7,013 nucleotides of DNA from Olsenella_K sp051878835 (GCA_051878835.1 JBJEKW010000083.1:1-7013); one strand, 5' to 3'. Counted from the stretch's first letter, positions 1 through 5,581 are shown. The notes: a model not told the origin generated them from the sequence alone. Translations and numbers: made by a program.

Positions 1-55
1 CACACGCCGCACCAAGGCCGAGGCGAGGGCGGCCGGGCTGAACCCGACCAAGGAC
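1..55. repeat. Terminal overlap, first copy (circle junction)
   Basis: These 55 bases recur exactly at 6959-7013. The relaxase reading frame continues correctly from the end of the window into the start through this overlap, so the simplest reading is one closed circle of 6958 bp written with an assembly overlap. It is probably not a biological repeat. Confidence 0.95.
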
Positions 56-1027
56 CGCACAAGCCCCAGCCCGGTCGCCAAGGTCACGAGGGCGGGCGGC
101 GAAAGCTCGCTGGACGCGGCCAAGACCGAGCTTGTGGCCCTCCGTGCCCAATGGGCCAAGGAGGCGAACGCCGCCATCGAGGCCCAGGAGCGCGAGGACG
201 GCCTTGAGGCCGGGGCGTACGGCAGGATTTCCTCCAAAAGCAACGCCGAACGAGGGATGAACGTCGAGCCGATGAAACATGAGGGCTATGCCATCCGCGC
301 AATGGAGGCAAGGTCGGTGGCCGAGGCTAGGCGCGAGGGGCGGCGCTACGAGCATTCTACCGACAGGCGCGCCGAGAACGCCGCAATCGCGGCGCGCAAC
401 GAGGCCTATGCGGCCAAGCTCGCAGAGCTTGAGGCGGAGAGGGACGCGTCCGAGGCCGCATCCCGCCCGCTCGTCATCACGACCGATATGCTGGACCTTG
501 CCGAGGCGAGGAGGGACGTGGCGGCGGCATACACGATACGTGACGTTCTTAGGAACGAGACGACCATAACGCCAGCGGAATCAGTGGCCATCAGGGACGC
601 CTACGAGCGGCCACGCGCTGCCGCGTTCGACGTGGCCGGAAGAACCAAGACGGGCGACGTTGTGAGGGACGCCCTTGAGGAGGCAAGGTCTGCGGTAGCC
701 GACACAGAGGACACTCCCGGCCGTGGCGCCAGCCTCTCAGACGTCCTAGACAGCCTCAGAGGCTTCCTAGCCCGCACAATAGCCGCTATGGCCGCCATTC
801 GCTCACGAATCGAGCGGGAACTTGGACGCAAACAGACAGAGCAGGAGCGCGAGCGCACTGCGCGCGAGGCCATTAAGGAGGTTAGGGAGGCTCGCGAACG
901 CGAGCGCTCGGACTACCGCGCCTCTAGGTCAGAGGAGGCGGCAAGGAGGCTCGAAGAGGCTGCGTGGGACGAGGTAAAGGCCGCAAAGAGAGCGGCAGAG
1001 GAGCCGGACAGGCTCCCTAGGCTCTAG
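1..1027 (+). CDS. mobA: MobA/MobL-family (MobQ) relaxase, C-terminal part; continues from 6348-6958
   Basis: This segment holds residues 205-545 of the relaxase that starts at 6348; the codon phase begins at base 2, and the stop is TAG at 1025-1027. The stretch around bases 140-400 (WAKEANAAIE, then GRISSKSNAERGMNVEPMKH and a TDRRAENAAIAARN segment) matches the second half of the MobA/MobL relaxase domain, in which HRS...EEQGIDREP and RTDRGDYNR are typical. After about residue 340 the protein becomes Glu/Arg/Ala-rich and very probably forms long coiled coils. I see no primase or helicase domain, so it is not a MobA-RepB type fusion. The next gene follows 82 bases downstream, beyond a hairpin, and is probably co-transcribed. 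Confidence 0.92.
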   Translation, partial: TRRTKAEARAAGLNPTKDRTSPSPVAKVTRAGGESSLDAAKTELVALRAQWAKEANAAIEAQEREDGLEAGAYGRISSKSNAERGMNVEPMKHEGYAIRAMEARSVAEARREGRRYEHSTDRRAENAAIAARNEAYAAKLAELEAERDASEAASRPLVITTDMLDLAEARRDVAAAYTIRDVLRNETTITPAESVAIRDAYERPRAAAFDVAGRTKTGDVVRDALEEARSAVADTEDTPGRGASLSDVLDSLRGFLARTIAAMAAIRSRIERELGRKQTEQERERTAREAIKEVREARERERSDYRASRSEEAARRLEEAAWDEVKAAKRAAEEPDRLPRL

Positions 1028-1030
1028 CGC

Positions 1031-1064
1031 GGCGGCCTCCGATCCTAACGGAGCAGAGGCCGCC
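1031..1064 (+). promoter_or_regulatory. Hairpin between relaxase and downstream gene
   Basis: GGCGGCCTC (1031-1039) and GAGGCCGCC (1056-1064) form a perfect 9-bp stem just after the relaxase stop. An overlapping alternative pairs CTCCG (1037-1041) with CGGAG (1049-1053). No U-tract follows, so it is not a standard intrinsic terminator. It may be an attenuator or an mRNA stabiliser that lowers expression of the next gene. Confidence 0.5.
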
Positions 1065-1109
1065 TCCAACATGGGATAGATATGTTGTTCAAATAAGGAG
1101 GAATTAACA

Positions 1110-1979
1110 ATGAACGGAACAGACGTCAACGAGAGCGTTAGGAAGATTCGCGCGGCATACGCCGACATTGACAAGGCACAGTCAAACGCTATGGAAGCGG
1201 CAAGCATCGCGGCCGACGGCCACGCCCCGGCATGGGTCAAGAAGGTAGAGACCGAGGAGCGCATCTCAGAGAGGGCGGGGAGCATAGCCGACCGCCTCAA
1301 AGGCGAGCCAGCTGAGGCGCTGGCGAAGGCAATCAAGACGGCACGGAGAATTAGCAAGAGTGTTGGTCCAGACCTTCCAGAGCTGTCCGGCCCGTCAGGC
1401 GCAAGCGGTCTCATGCGGACCACCAACGCGACGCTAAAGGGCACGTATGACGCGCTGGCCGACCTCACTGGTCTCAGTGGCGAGAAGGGATGGAATTCAG
1501 GTGCCATCTCTGCTGACGGGATTGAAAAAATAAGAGAGAAAGTTGACGCGGCCATACCTGTAAGCATGGAGACGGCGGACCGTGAGGCACTCAGAGGCGC
1601 TTATGTCGGCGTCGAACTCTATATCAGCGTCTCCGTTCGCAAACTGTATAGCGCTTTCAAAGATGTCTGGGATTTCTTCTCCATCGTCAGAGAAGCGAAG
1701 AAAAAAGACAGCGAGGGAGTTCCGGAACGCGAAAAGAATTTCGCCGAGGATTTGCAGGCACAAGCGACAGCCAAGAAGGCCTCCCCCGCTACGAAGCCTC
1801 ATATGGGCAAGGGAGTGAATCAGACAGCCTCAAAGCCGCAGCCGAAGCCATCCGCAAAACCCTTGACACAGTCGCCGACACGCGTCCACGACCGCTTTAG
1901 CACCCCTGGCTTTAGAAAACTCGCCAATATTGGAGAAAGCTTTGAGGATGGGGACCAAAGCAACGAGCCTGAACCATAA
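1110..1979 (+). CDS. Hypothetical protein, 289 aa, downstream of relaxase
   Basis: I do not recognise this protein. The ATG at 1110 follows a near-perfect ribosome binding site, TAAGGAGG (1095-1102), at ideal spacing, so it is a real and well-translated gene. Residues 1-90 look helical and charged. Residues 91-135 are Gly/Ser/Pro-rich. Residues 162-193 contain an amphipathic aromatic-rich stretch (GVELYISVSVRKLYSAFKDV, then WDFFSIV) that is probably not a true membrane helix because of its K/R/D residues. Residues 200-220 are strongly charged, and 220-265 is a low-complexity Lys/Pro/Ser/Gln tail. There is no signal peptide and no Rep, HTH or nuclease motif that I can see. Its place behind the relaxase suggests a mobilization accessory role, but a replication role cannot be excluded because no Rep gene is present. 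The 3' half is more AT-rich than the relaxase, which may mark a different origin. Confidence 0.85.
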   Translation: MNGTDVNESVRKIRAAYADIDKAQSNAMEAASIAADGHAPAWVKKVETEERISERAGSIADRLKGEPAEALAKAIKTARRISKSVGPDLPELSGPSGASGLMRTTNATLKGTYDALADLTGLSGEKGWNSGAISADGIEKIREKVDAAIPVSMETADREALRGAYVGVELYISVSVRKLYSAFKDVWDFFSIVREAKKKDSEGVPEREKNFAEDLQAQATAKKASPATKPHMGKGVNQTASKPQPKPSAKPLTQSPTRVHDRFSTPGFRKLANIGESFEDGDQSNEPEP

Positions 1980-2006
1980 CAACACGACAAACGGCAGGTA
2001 AACAGT

Positions 2007-2046
2007 GAAATATCCCAAAATCGGATATCCGATTTTGGGATATTTC
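2007..2046. repeat. Perfect 40-bp palindrome
   Basis: GAAATATCCCAAAATCGG (2007-2024), ATAT, then the exact complement (2029-2046) form a 40-bp perfect palindrome with GATATC at its centre. It lies 28 bases after the stop of the 289-aa gene. In RNA it would fold into a long stem and could end or protect the transcript, although no U-tract follows. As DNA it could be a cruciform, a dimeric protein site or a resolution site. A possible -10 element, TATAGA (2051-2056), lies just to its right. Confidence 0.9.
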
Positions 2047-2083
2047 GCGTTATAGAGGGACAGTCGAGCCGGGACAAACTGAC

Positions 2084-2125
2084 AAAAAACCGCCCCGGCC
2101 GGCGGCGTAGCCAGGGCGGGGCGGT
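2084..2125 (-). terminator. Intrinsic terminator, minus strand
   Basis: On the minus strand ACCGCCCCG pairs with CGGGGCGGT (9 bp; plus 2117-2125 with 2089-2097) and is followed directly by T6 (plus AAAAAA, 2084-2089). GGC/GCC (2104-2106 with 2110-2112) adds an apical stem. It has the textbook form of a rho-independent terminator. It serves a minus-strand transcript where no minus-strand protein gene exists, which is the main evidence for a small RNA. Confidence 0.7.
2098..2103. other. Single GCCGGC site (expected R-M target)
   Basis: This is the only GCCGGC I find by eye in the whole window, among more than forty CCGG tetranucleotides. It lies inside the loop region of the minus-strand terminator. 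GCCGGC is the known NgoMIV recognition sequence; that this plasmid's enzymes share it is inferred from the homology of the endonuclease. Confidence 0.8.
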
Positions 2126-2211
2126 GTAAAATGGTGGCCATCGGCGGGCGGTATTCGCAGTACCGACCGCGCAGAAGCGAGTTAGGCCCTCGCAAACCGC
2201 GCCACATGCCT

Positions 2212-2217
2212 ATTATA
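2212..2217 (-). promoter_or_regulatory. Consensus -10 box for the minus-strand RNA
   Basis: The minus strand reads TATAAT here, an exact sigma70 -10. The -35 region 16-18 bases upstream (around TTATGG) is poor, so the promoter is uncertain. A partly symmetric GGTGGTCACC (plus strand 2226-2235) lies in the spacer and could bind a regulator. Confidence 0.35.
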
Positions 2218-2284
2218 CCCCGGCAGGTGGTCACCATAAGGCGTTCGCAGGTAGAATGCGCCAGATAGCTATATGTCTCTTGAT

Positions 2285-2321
2285 GAGAGGGCCGATCGTG
2301 CAAAGCGCGGGCGGCCCTCTC
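2285..2321 (+). other. 10-bp stem hairpin, possible weak terminator
   Basis: GAGAGGGCCG (2285-2294) is the exact complement of CGGCCCTCTC (2312-2321), with a 17-base loop. CTTTGTC follows on the plus strand, so weak plus-strand termination is possible. It could end a transcript that reads through the 40-bp palindrome or be part of a longer structured RNA. Confidence 0.45.
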
Positions 2322-2675
2322 TTTGTCCCCCGCTGTGAGGCACGCCATAGCGCCCTTCCCGGTGGGCTGAGTAAAGGCCTTCAATGAGCCGAATAGCCGA
2401 GGTGTGGAGGCCCTAGCGGCCCGGACGCGTGCGCCGGGCGACGGGAGGCGGCTCACCTTTGGCCTCAGTCGAGAGGGTGGAACTCCATGAAGCCCCCGAC
2501 GCCGCGCCCGTGGTGGAACCAACGCCGCCCGCTCGCGGTCCCCCAAGGGATGGATGCGGGGGCGTCGAGGTCGGGGCGCGGGCGCGCTTGTGCCTCCATG
2601 CAGGGGGCGTGGTGTGCCGGTCGGGATGGCTGGCCCCACACCAAGCCATGCCAGACCGGGCGGCACAACACGCTA

Positions 2676-2718
2676 GCCGCCAGTGTCGTAAACCCGCAGG
2701 GTTTTCGATGCTGGCGGC
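2676..2718. other. Large near-perfect hairpin with triloop
   Basis: Twenty pairing positions (2676-2695 with 2699-2718) close a 3-base GCA loop. There is a single mismatch (2689/2705) and two G-T wobbles. The tip reads AAACCC-GCA-GGGTTT and the base GCCGCCAG/CTGGCGGC. There is no U-tract, so it is not a classical terminator. A single-strand initiation site, a nick or priming site of the origin, or the end of a structured RNA are possible. Confidence 0.6.
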
Positions 2719-2901
2719 GTCTTGGGCTTAAGGGGGGCGCTATCCTTTTTCGAGGTCGTAACTAGTTTTCAACATCGACCTGCAAGGACACCGAGCGGCG
2801 GGAGAGCCGCCACGACACGCAAGCAACCAGCCCGCCGCCAAGGGCGCAGGGAATAGGCACGGGGCTTCTATGCAGAATCGGGGTCCAGCCGGACCAGAGA
2901 C

Positions 2902-2921
2902 GACCACAACCGGTTGTGGTC
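2902..2921. repeat. Perfect 20-bp palindrome
   Basis: GACCACAACC joined to GGTTGTGGTC is perfectly symmetric. A small dyad, GGTCC-agcc-GGACC (2882-2895), lies just upstream. The form suits a dimeric DNA-binding protein or a small hairpin cluster; no partner is identifiable. Confidence 0.7.
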
Positions 2922-3024
2922 CCCTGCGAAATTTGGCGATATGCACGCCAGAGGAGCGTTATGCAGGGAACGAGTACAGCCCGTTAACTGCGAATCCTAA
3001 AACAGCTTTACATAAGGCCCCTTA

Positions 3025-3060
3025 CCATGCATGAATAATGCCGTCCAAGACTATGCATGG
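3025..3060. repeat. Inverted repeat CCATGCAT ... ATGCATGG and related TATGCA motifs
   Basis: CCATGCAT (3025-3032) and ATGCATGG (3053-3060) are exact complements 20 bases apart. Because ATGCAT is itself palindromic, they also form direct repeats. Related TATGCA motifs stand at 2869, 2940 and 2960. The spacing is irregular, so they are not classical iterons, but the clustering at the start of the AT-rich segment is notable. Confidence 0.5.
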
Positions 3061-3106
3061 CACCAAGAAATCTGAGTATGGTCGGCTAATGCCAGTATCT
3101 GCGACT

Positions 3107-3122
3107 TCATACAATCGTATGA
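3107..3122. promoter_or_regulatory. Dyad TCATAC-N4-GTATGA, possible upstream operator
   Basis: TCATAC (3107-3112) and GTATGA (3117-3122) are perfect complements. The same hexamers in reversed order make up the dyad at 3195-3213 over the R-M operon promoter, with centres about 90 bp apart. Two sites could allow cooperative binding or looping by the RHH-like protein. Confidence 0.45.
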
Positions 3123-3172
3123 GCAGTACGATTAAATGTGATTATAGGTAAGATATAGTAATAAACATGTGT

Positions 3173-3202
3173 TTAACAGCGTTTTTGTAACAATGGTATG
3201 AT
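3173..3202 (+). promoter_or_regulatory. Sigma70-type promoter of the R-M operon
   Basis: TTAACA (3173-3178, 5/6 to TTGACA) and TATGAT (3197-3202, 5/6 to TATAAT) are separated by 18 bases in an AT-rich stretch. Transcription would start near 3209, leaving a leader of about 34 bases before the ATG at 3243. This also shows that the ATG at 3198 lies inside the -10 and cannot be the start. Confidence 0.65.
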
Positions 3203-3213
3203 TACCTCATACC
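3195..3213. promoter_or_regulatory. Operator-like dyad overlapping the -10 and start site
   Basis: GGTATGA (3195-3201), TTACC, TCATACC (3207-3213) is a perfect 7-bp inverted repeat that covers the -10 box and the expected +1. Occupancy would block RNA polymerase. The obvious candidate ligand is the RHH-like product of the first gene, giving autorepression; this is inference. Confidence 0.6.
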
Positions 3214-3242
3214 GTGCAAGGCTAGGTTTGTGGGAGTCGCTG

Positions 3243-3770
3243 ATGGCGGACGGGCAGGGCAGAAGGCATACCTTCGTACTCCCGAAGGTGCTTGAGGAGC
3301 GCTTCGCGGCCGACGTCGAGGCGGAGTGCGGCGGCAACGCGTCGCGCTACGTTGTCCAGTGCATAAGGGAGCACATGGACGGCGGCGACGACATGGTCTA
3401 TCGCGTGAGAGATGCCGTCCGCGAGGAGCTGTCGCAGTCAGGCGTCGTGAGGACCGCAGACCTTCAGGCCGTGGCGCAGGCAATCAAGGCGTCAATCGAC
3501 GCCCAAGTCGTCGACGTCTCGCCAGCGCTCCCGGAGGTAGAGAGAAGCGCGGCTGAGGAGGTCGGCCGCGCGCGCGGATACGAGGACGGCTTCAAGGCCT
3601 CGCAAGAAGAGCACTCGCGAGATCTTGAAGCCATAAGGGCCGAAGTCGCGAGGGCGCACGATGAGGCAAAACAGGCCGCCGAGGACGCACGACGAGAAGA
3701 GCGCGAGAGGATAGCAAACATGGGCATCGGCGCAAGGCGTCGCTATCTAAGAGGCAGCCGTAATGCCTGA
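3243..3770 (+). CDS. Ribbon-helix-helix-like DNA-binding protein with coiled coil, 175 aa
   Basis: Residues 8-46 read as a beta strand (RHTFVLPK), a helix (VLEERFAADVEAEC), a turn (GGNAS) and a second helix (RYVVQCIREHM), the arrangement of an Arc/CopG/MetJ-type fold. Residues 100-158 are Glu/Ala/Arg-rich and probably a coiled coil; the basic tail ends RRRYLRGSRNA. The ATG at 3243 is chosen because GGGAG (3232-3236) lies 6 bases upstream and because the earlier in-frame ATG at 3198 falls in the promoter -10. The gene leads the R-M operon and overlaps the methyltransferase start by 8 bases. A role as autoregulator and controller of the R-M genes fits the dyads upstream. R-M controllers are usually HTH proteins, so this would be unusual. 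Partition, copy control or a relaxosome protein are alternatives. Confidence 0.82.
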   Translation: MADGQGRRHTFVLPKVLEERFAADVEAECGGNASRYVVQCIREHMDGGDDMVYRVRDAVREELSQSGVVRTADLQAVAQAIKASIDAQVVDVSPALPEVERSAAEEVGRARGYEDGFKASQEEHSRDLEAIRAEVARAHDEAKQAAEDARREERERIANMGIGARRRYLRGSRNA

Positions 3771-4713
3771 TTCGATTGAGATTTGCGCGGGGGCGGGTGG
3801 ACAGGCCCTCGGCCTCGAAAAGGCTGGGTTTCATCATGTCGCGCTGATAGAAATAGAGCCCGACGCGTGCGCAACTCTCAGGCTCAACCGCCCGGATTGG
3901 AACGTCATAGAGGGAGACGTCCACGAGTTCTCGGCGGCCAACTACAGGGGGAGTGTCGACCTGCTCGCCGGAGGCGTCCCGTGCCCCCCGTTCTCAGTCG
4001 CCGGGAAGCAGCTCGGCTCAGACGACGAGAGGGACCTGTTTCCCGAGGCTCTACGTCTAGTCGCCGAGTGCGACCCGAGGGCGGTCCTCATCGAGAACGT
4101 GAAGGGGATATTCTTCCCGAAGTTCGACGGATACCGCGCTCAGGTGACGGACAGGCTAGAGGCAATGGGCTATCGGTGGTGGTGGAGGCTGGTCCAGTCG
4201 AGCGACTACGGAGTCTCGCAGCTCAGGCCTAGGGCGGTTCTCGTCGCTCTGAAAGAGCCGTGGGCGTCTCATTTCGAGTGGCCCGATGGGGACGCGAGCA
4301 AGACCAAGACGGTTGGCCAGCTCCTGCGCCCCGAGATGGCGTCGAACGGCTGGGAGGGTGCCGACGCGTGGGCGAAGGGTGCCGACGCGATAGCCCCGAC
4401 GCTCGTAGGAGGCTCGAAGAAGCACGGAGGGCCGGACTTGGGACCGACGCGGGCGCGCGAGGCTTGGAAGAGGCTCGGGGTCGACGGCGGCGGCATCGCA
4501 AAAGAGCCTCCTGAAAGGGGGTTCTCCGGAATGCCGAGGCTCACGGTGCGGATGGCGGCCAGAGTGCAGGGGTTCCCGCCCGAATGGGAGTTCTCGGGGA
4601 AGAAAACGGCAGCGTATCGCCAAGTCGGCAACGCGTTCCCCCCTCCGGTGGCAGAGGCAATAGGAAGAGCAATCGCGGAGGCACTCGAATGGAACCCAGA
4701 GACAGGGCGCTGA
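3763..4713 (+). CDS. dcm: DNA (cytosine-5-)-methyltransferase, R-M partner of NgoMIV-like enzyme
   Basis: This enzyme transfers a methyl group from SAM to carbon 5 of cytosine, protecting host DNA from the linked nuclease. Motif I is EICAGAGGQALGLEKAG (6-22), motif IV with the catalytic cysteine is GGVPCPPFS (C74), motif VI is ENVKG (111-115), motif VIII is QLRPR (153-157), motif IX lies around RLTVRMAARVQGF (259-271), and motif X is YRQVGNAFPPP (285-295). The target-recognition domain therefore lies between about 175 and 255. All key residues are intact and 316 aa is normal for the family. AAGAGG (3749-3754) is the ribosome binding site; the start overlaps the RHH gene and the end overlaps the endonuclease by 25 bases. 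GCCGGC specificity is inferred from the partner, not from the recognition domain; the gene symbol is the generic one. Confidence 0.95.
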   Translation: MPDSIEICAGAGGQALGLEKAGFHHVALIEIEPDACATLRLNRPDWNVIEGDVHEFSAANYRGSVDLLAGGVPCPPFSVAGKQLGSDDERDLFPEALRLVAECDPRAVLIENVKGIFFPKFDGYRAQVTDRLEAMGYRWWWRLVQSSDYGVSQLRPRAVLVALKEPWASHFEWPDGDASKTKTVGQLLRPEMASNGWEGADAWAKGADAIAPTLVGGSKKHGGPDLGPTRAREAWKRLGVDGGGIAKEPPERGFSGMPRLTVRMAARVQGFPPEWEFSGKKTAAYRQVGNAFPPPVAEAIGRAIAEALEWNPETGR

Positions 4714-5561
4714 TAGTCGCGCAGCGGGAATGGCTGCACAGCGAGATAATCCGCCGCAACGTCCTCACGATGGACGCCAAAGGCGTCGCGTCGAACGCGG
4801 ACAAGGGAAACAAGGCGTCGAGGGAGATAGCCAGCCTGCTTGCGAGGTCGCTGGGATGCGAGGCGAGGCGCGAGAAGAGCGCCGGGCAGACGTCAGGCTC
4901 ATCATTCGAGGTGCTCGTCTCGGAGTTCGTCGCTAGGACGTTCCCAAAGTTGCAGCACATCAGGCCGGGAGACTGGGAGATTAGGCAGCTCGGAAACCGC
5001 AACGCCCTCGGTACGTCTGACTTCGCGCAGTATGAGCACCTTGAGTACCTGAAGACCCTGACCGACGAGAACGCCCGCCTCAGGACGATTATCGGGAACG
5101 ATTACATGGTCGCCCCGGACGTCGTGGTCTACCGGCGCTTGCTGTCTGACGACGACATTAACGAGCCTTATCAAGTTGTCGATGACAGGGTCGCCACCAT
5201 GGCGGACCTGAGGGCCTCGAACGGCGGGAAGCCGATTTTGCATGCGAGCATATCGGCGAAATGGACGATGCGCTCCGATCGTGCCCAGAACAGCCGAACG
5301 GAGGCCTTGAACCTGATTAGGAACCGCAAGGGGCCGATGCCTCATATAGTTGTAGTCACCGGCGAGCCGCTGCCGTCGAGAATCTCGTCGCTTGCCCTCG
5401 GTACGGGAGACATAGACTGCATGTACCATTTCGCGCTCTACGAGCTTGCCGATGCCGTCGAGAGGTACGGGCGCGACGACATAACGGAGCAGCTCGACAA
5501 CCTCATCGCCGGGAAGAGGCTGAAGGACATATCCGACCTGCCGCTCGACCTCGCGACGTAG
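4689..5561 (+). CDS. ngoMIVR: NgoMIV-like type II restriction endonuclease (GCCGGC predicted)
   Basis: This is a 290-aa homologue of NgoMIV (286 aa), which cuts G^CCGGC as a tetramer needing two sites. From memory of that protein, long stretches agree: KLQHIRPGDW (87-96), HASISAKW (185-192), RNRKGPMPHIVVVTGEP, SRISSLALGTGDIDCMYHF and the ending GKRLKDISDLPLDLA. The NgoMIV active site E70, D140, S185, K187 and E201 maps with a constant offset of 4 to E74, D144, S189, K191 and E205 here, so catalysis should be intact; NgoMIV C186 is A190. The RSDR stretch (195-198) carries recognition residues in NgoMIV. The ATG at 4689 has GGAGG (4677-4681) 7 bases upstream inside the methyltransferase gene, which delays nuclease expression behind methylase. 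A start at 4584 would add an unrelated extension and is rejected. Confidence 0.95.
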   Translation: MEPRDRALIVAQREWLHSEIIRRNVLTMDAKGVASNADKGNKASREIASLLARSLGCEARREKSAGQTSGSSFEVLVSEFVARTFPKLQHIRPGDWEIRQLGNRNALGTSDFAQYEHLEYLKTLTDENARLRTIIGNDYMVAPDVVVYRRLLSDDDINEPYQVVDDRVATMADLRASNGGKPILHASISAKWTMRSDRAQNSRTEALNLIRNRKGPMPHIVVVTGEPLPSRISSLALGTGDIDCMYHFALYELADAVERYGRDDITEQLDNLIAGKRLKDISDLPLDLAT

Positions 5562-5581
5562 CAAGCCAACGCACGGCCAGC

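Larger units (their letters stand above)
2084..2205 (-). ncRNA. Candidate antisense-type small RNA, ~120 nt, RNAI-like
   Basis: Reading the minus strand, a TATAAT box (2217-2212) is followed by about 120 bases that end in a stem plus U6. Three hairpins can be drawn. The first is GCGAG/CTCGC (2177-2181 with 2189-2193) with a 7-base loop. The second is a 10-bp stem with one mismatch (2144-2153 with 2161-2170), also with a 7-base loop. The third is the terminator stem (2089-2097 with 2117-2125). GTGGC/GCCAC (2134-2138 with 2201-2205) can close the first two into a junction. Three stem-loops with 7-base loops and a final terminator match the architecture of ColE1 RNAI-type copy-number RNAs, but I see no sequence match to a named family. 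It could also be a leader or a trans-acting sRNA. Confidence 0.4.
1980..3242. other. Long non-coding control region, putative replication origin
   Basis: About 1.26 kb lacks a convincing protein gene. Open frames at 2413-2765 and a long minus-strand frame at 1830-2666 have proline/arginine-rich low-complexity translations and no family resemblance. The GC-rich left part (2080-2850) is packed with potential RNA structure; the right part (2985-3200) is AT-rich. Since no Rep protein is recognisable, the origin most likely lies here. Inference only; no DnaA boxes or regular iterons were seen. Confidence 0.45.

Noticed and set aside
1..55. Biological terminal direct repeat (linear element or transposon target site)
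   Set aside because: The relaxase frame runs straight through a single copy, and 55 bases equals a usual assembler overlap; a circle explains it better.
2134..2205. tRNA-like or known riboswitch fold in the junction-shaped RNA
   Set aside because: Stem lengths and loops do not match a tRNA, and there is no downstream gene on that strand for a riboswitch to control.
1830..2666. Long minus-strand open frame (278 codons) across the non-coding region
   Set aside because: The translation is low complexity (Pro/Arg/Ala), runs back over the end of the 289-aa gene, has no good ribosome binding site and crosses the palindrome and terminator. GC-rich DNA gives such frames by chance.
2413..2765. Several overlapping short frames on both strands
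   Set aside because: Mutually overlapping, compositionally biased translations with no family resemblance and no convincing start signals.
3198..3242. Upstream ATG for the RHH-like gene
   Set aside because: It lies in the -10 box of the promoter, lacks a ribosome binding site, and the added residues do not belong to the fold. The start at 3243 has GGGAG at good spacing.
4584..4688. N-terminal extension of the endonuclease
   Set aside because: It would overlap the methyltransferase by 130 bases, has no matching part in NgoMIV, and the ATG at 4689 has GGAGG 7 bases upstream.
4902..5564. 220-codon minus-strand frame opposite the endonuclease
   Set aside because: It is a shadow of a firmly identified gene; the translation has no recognisable domain.
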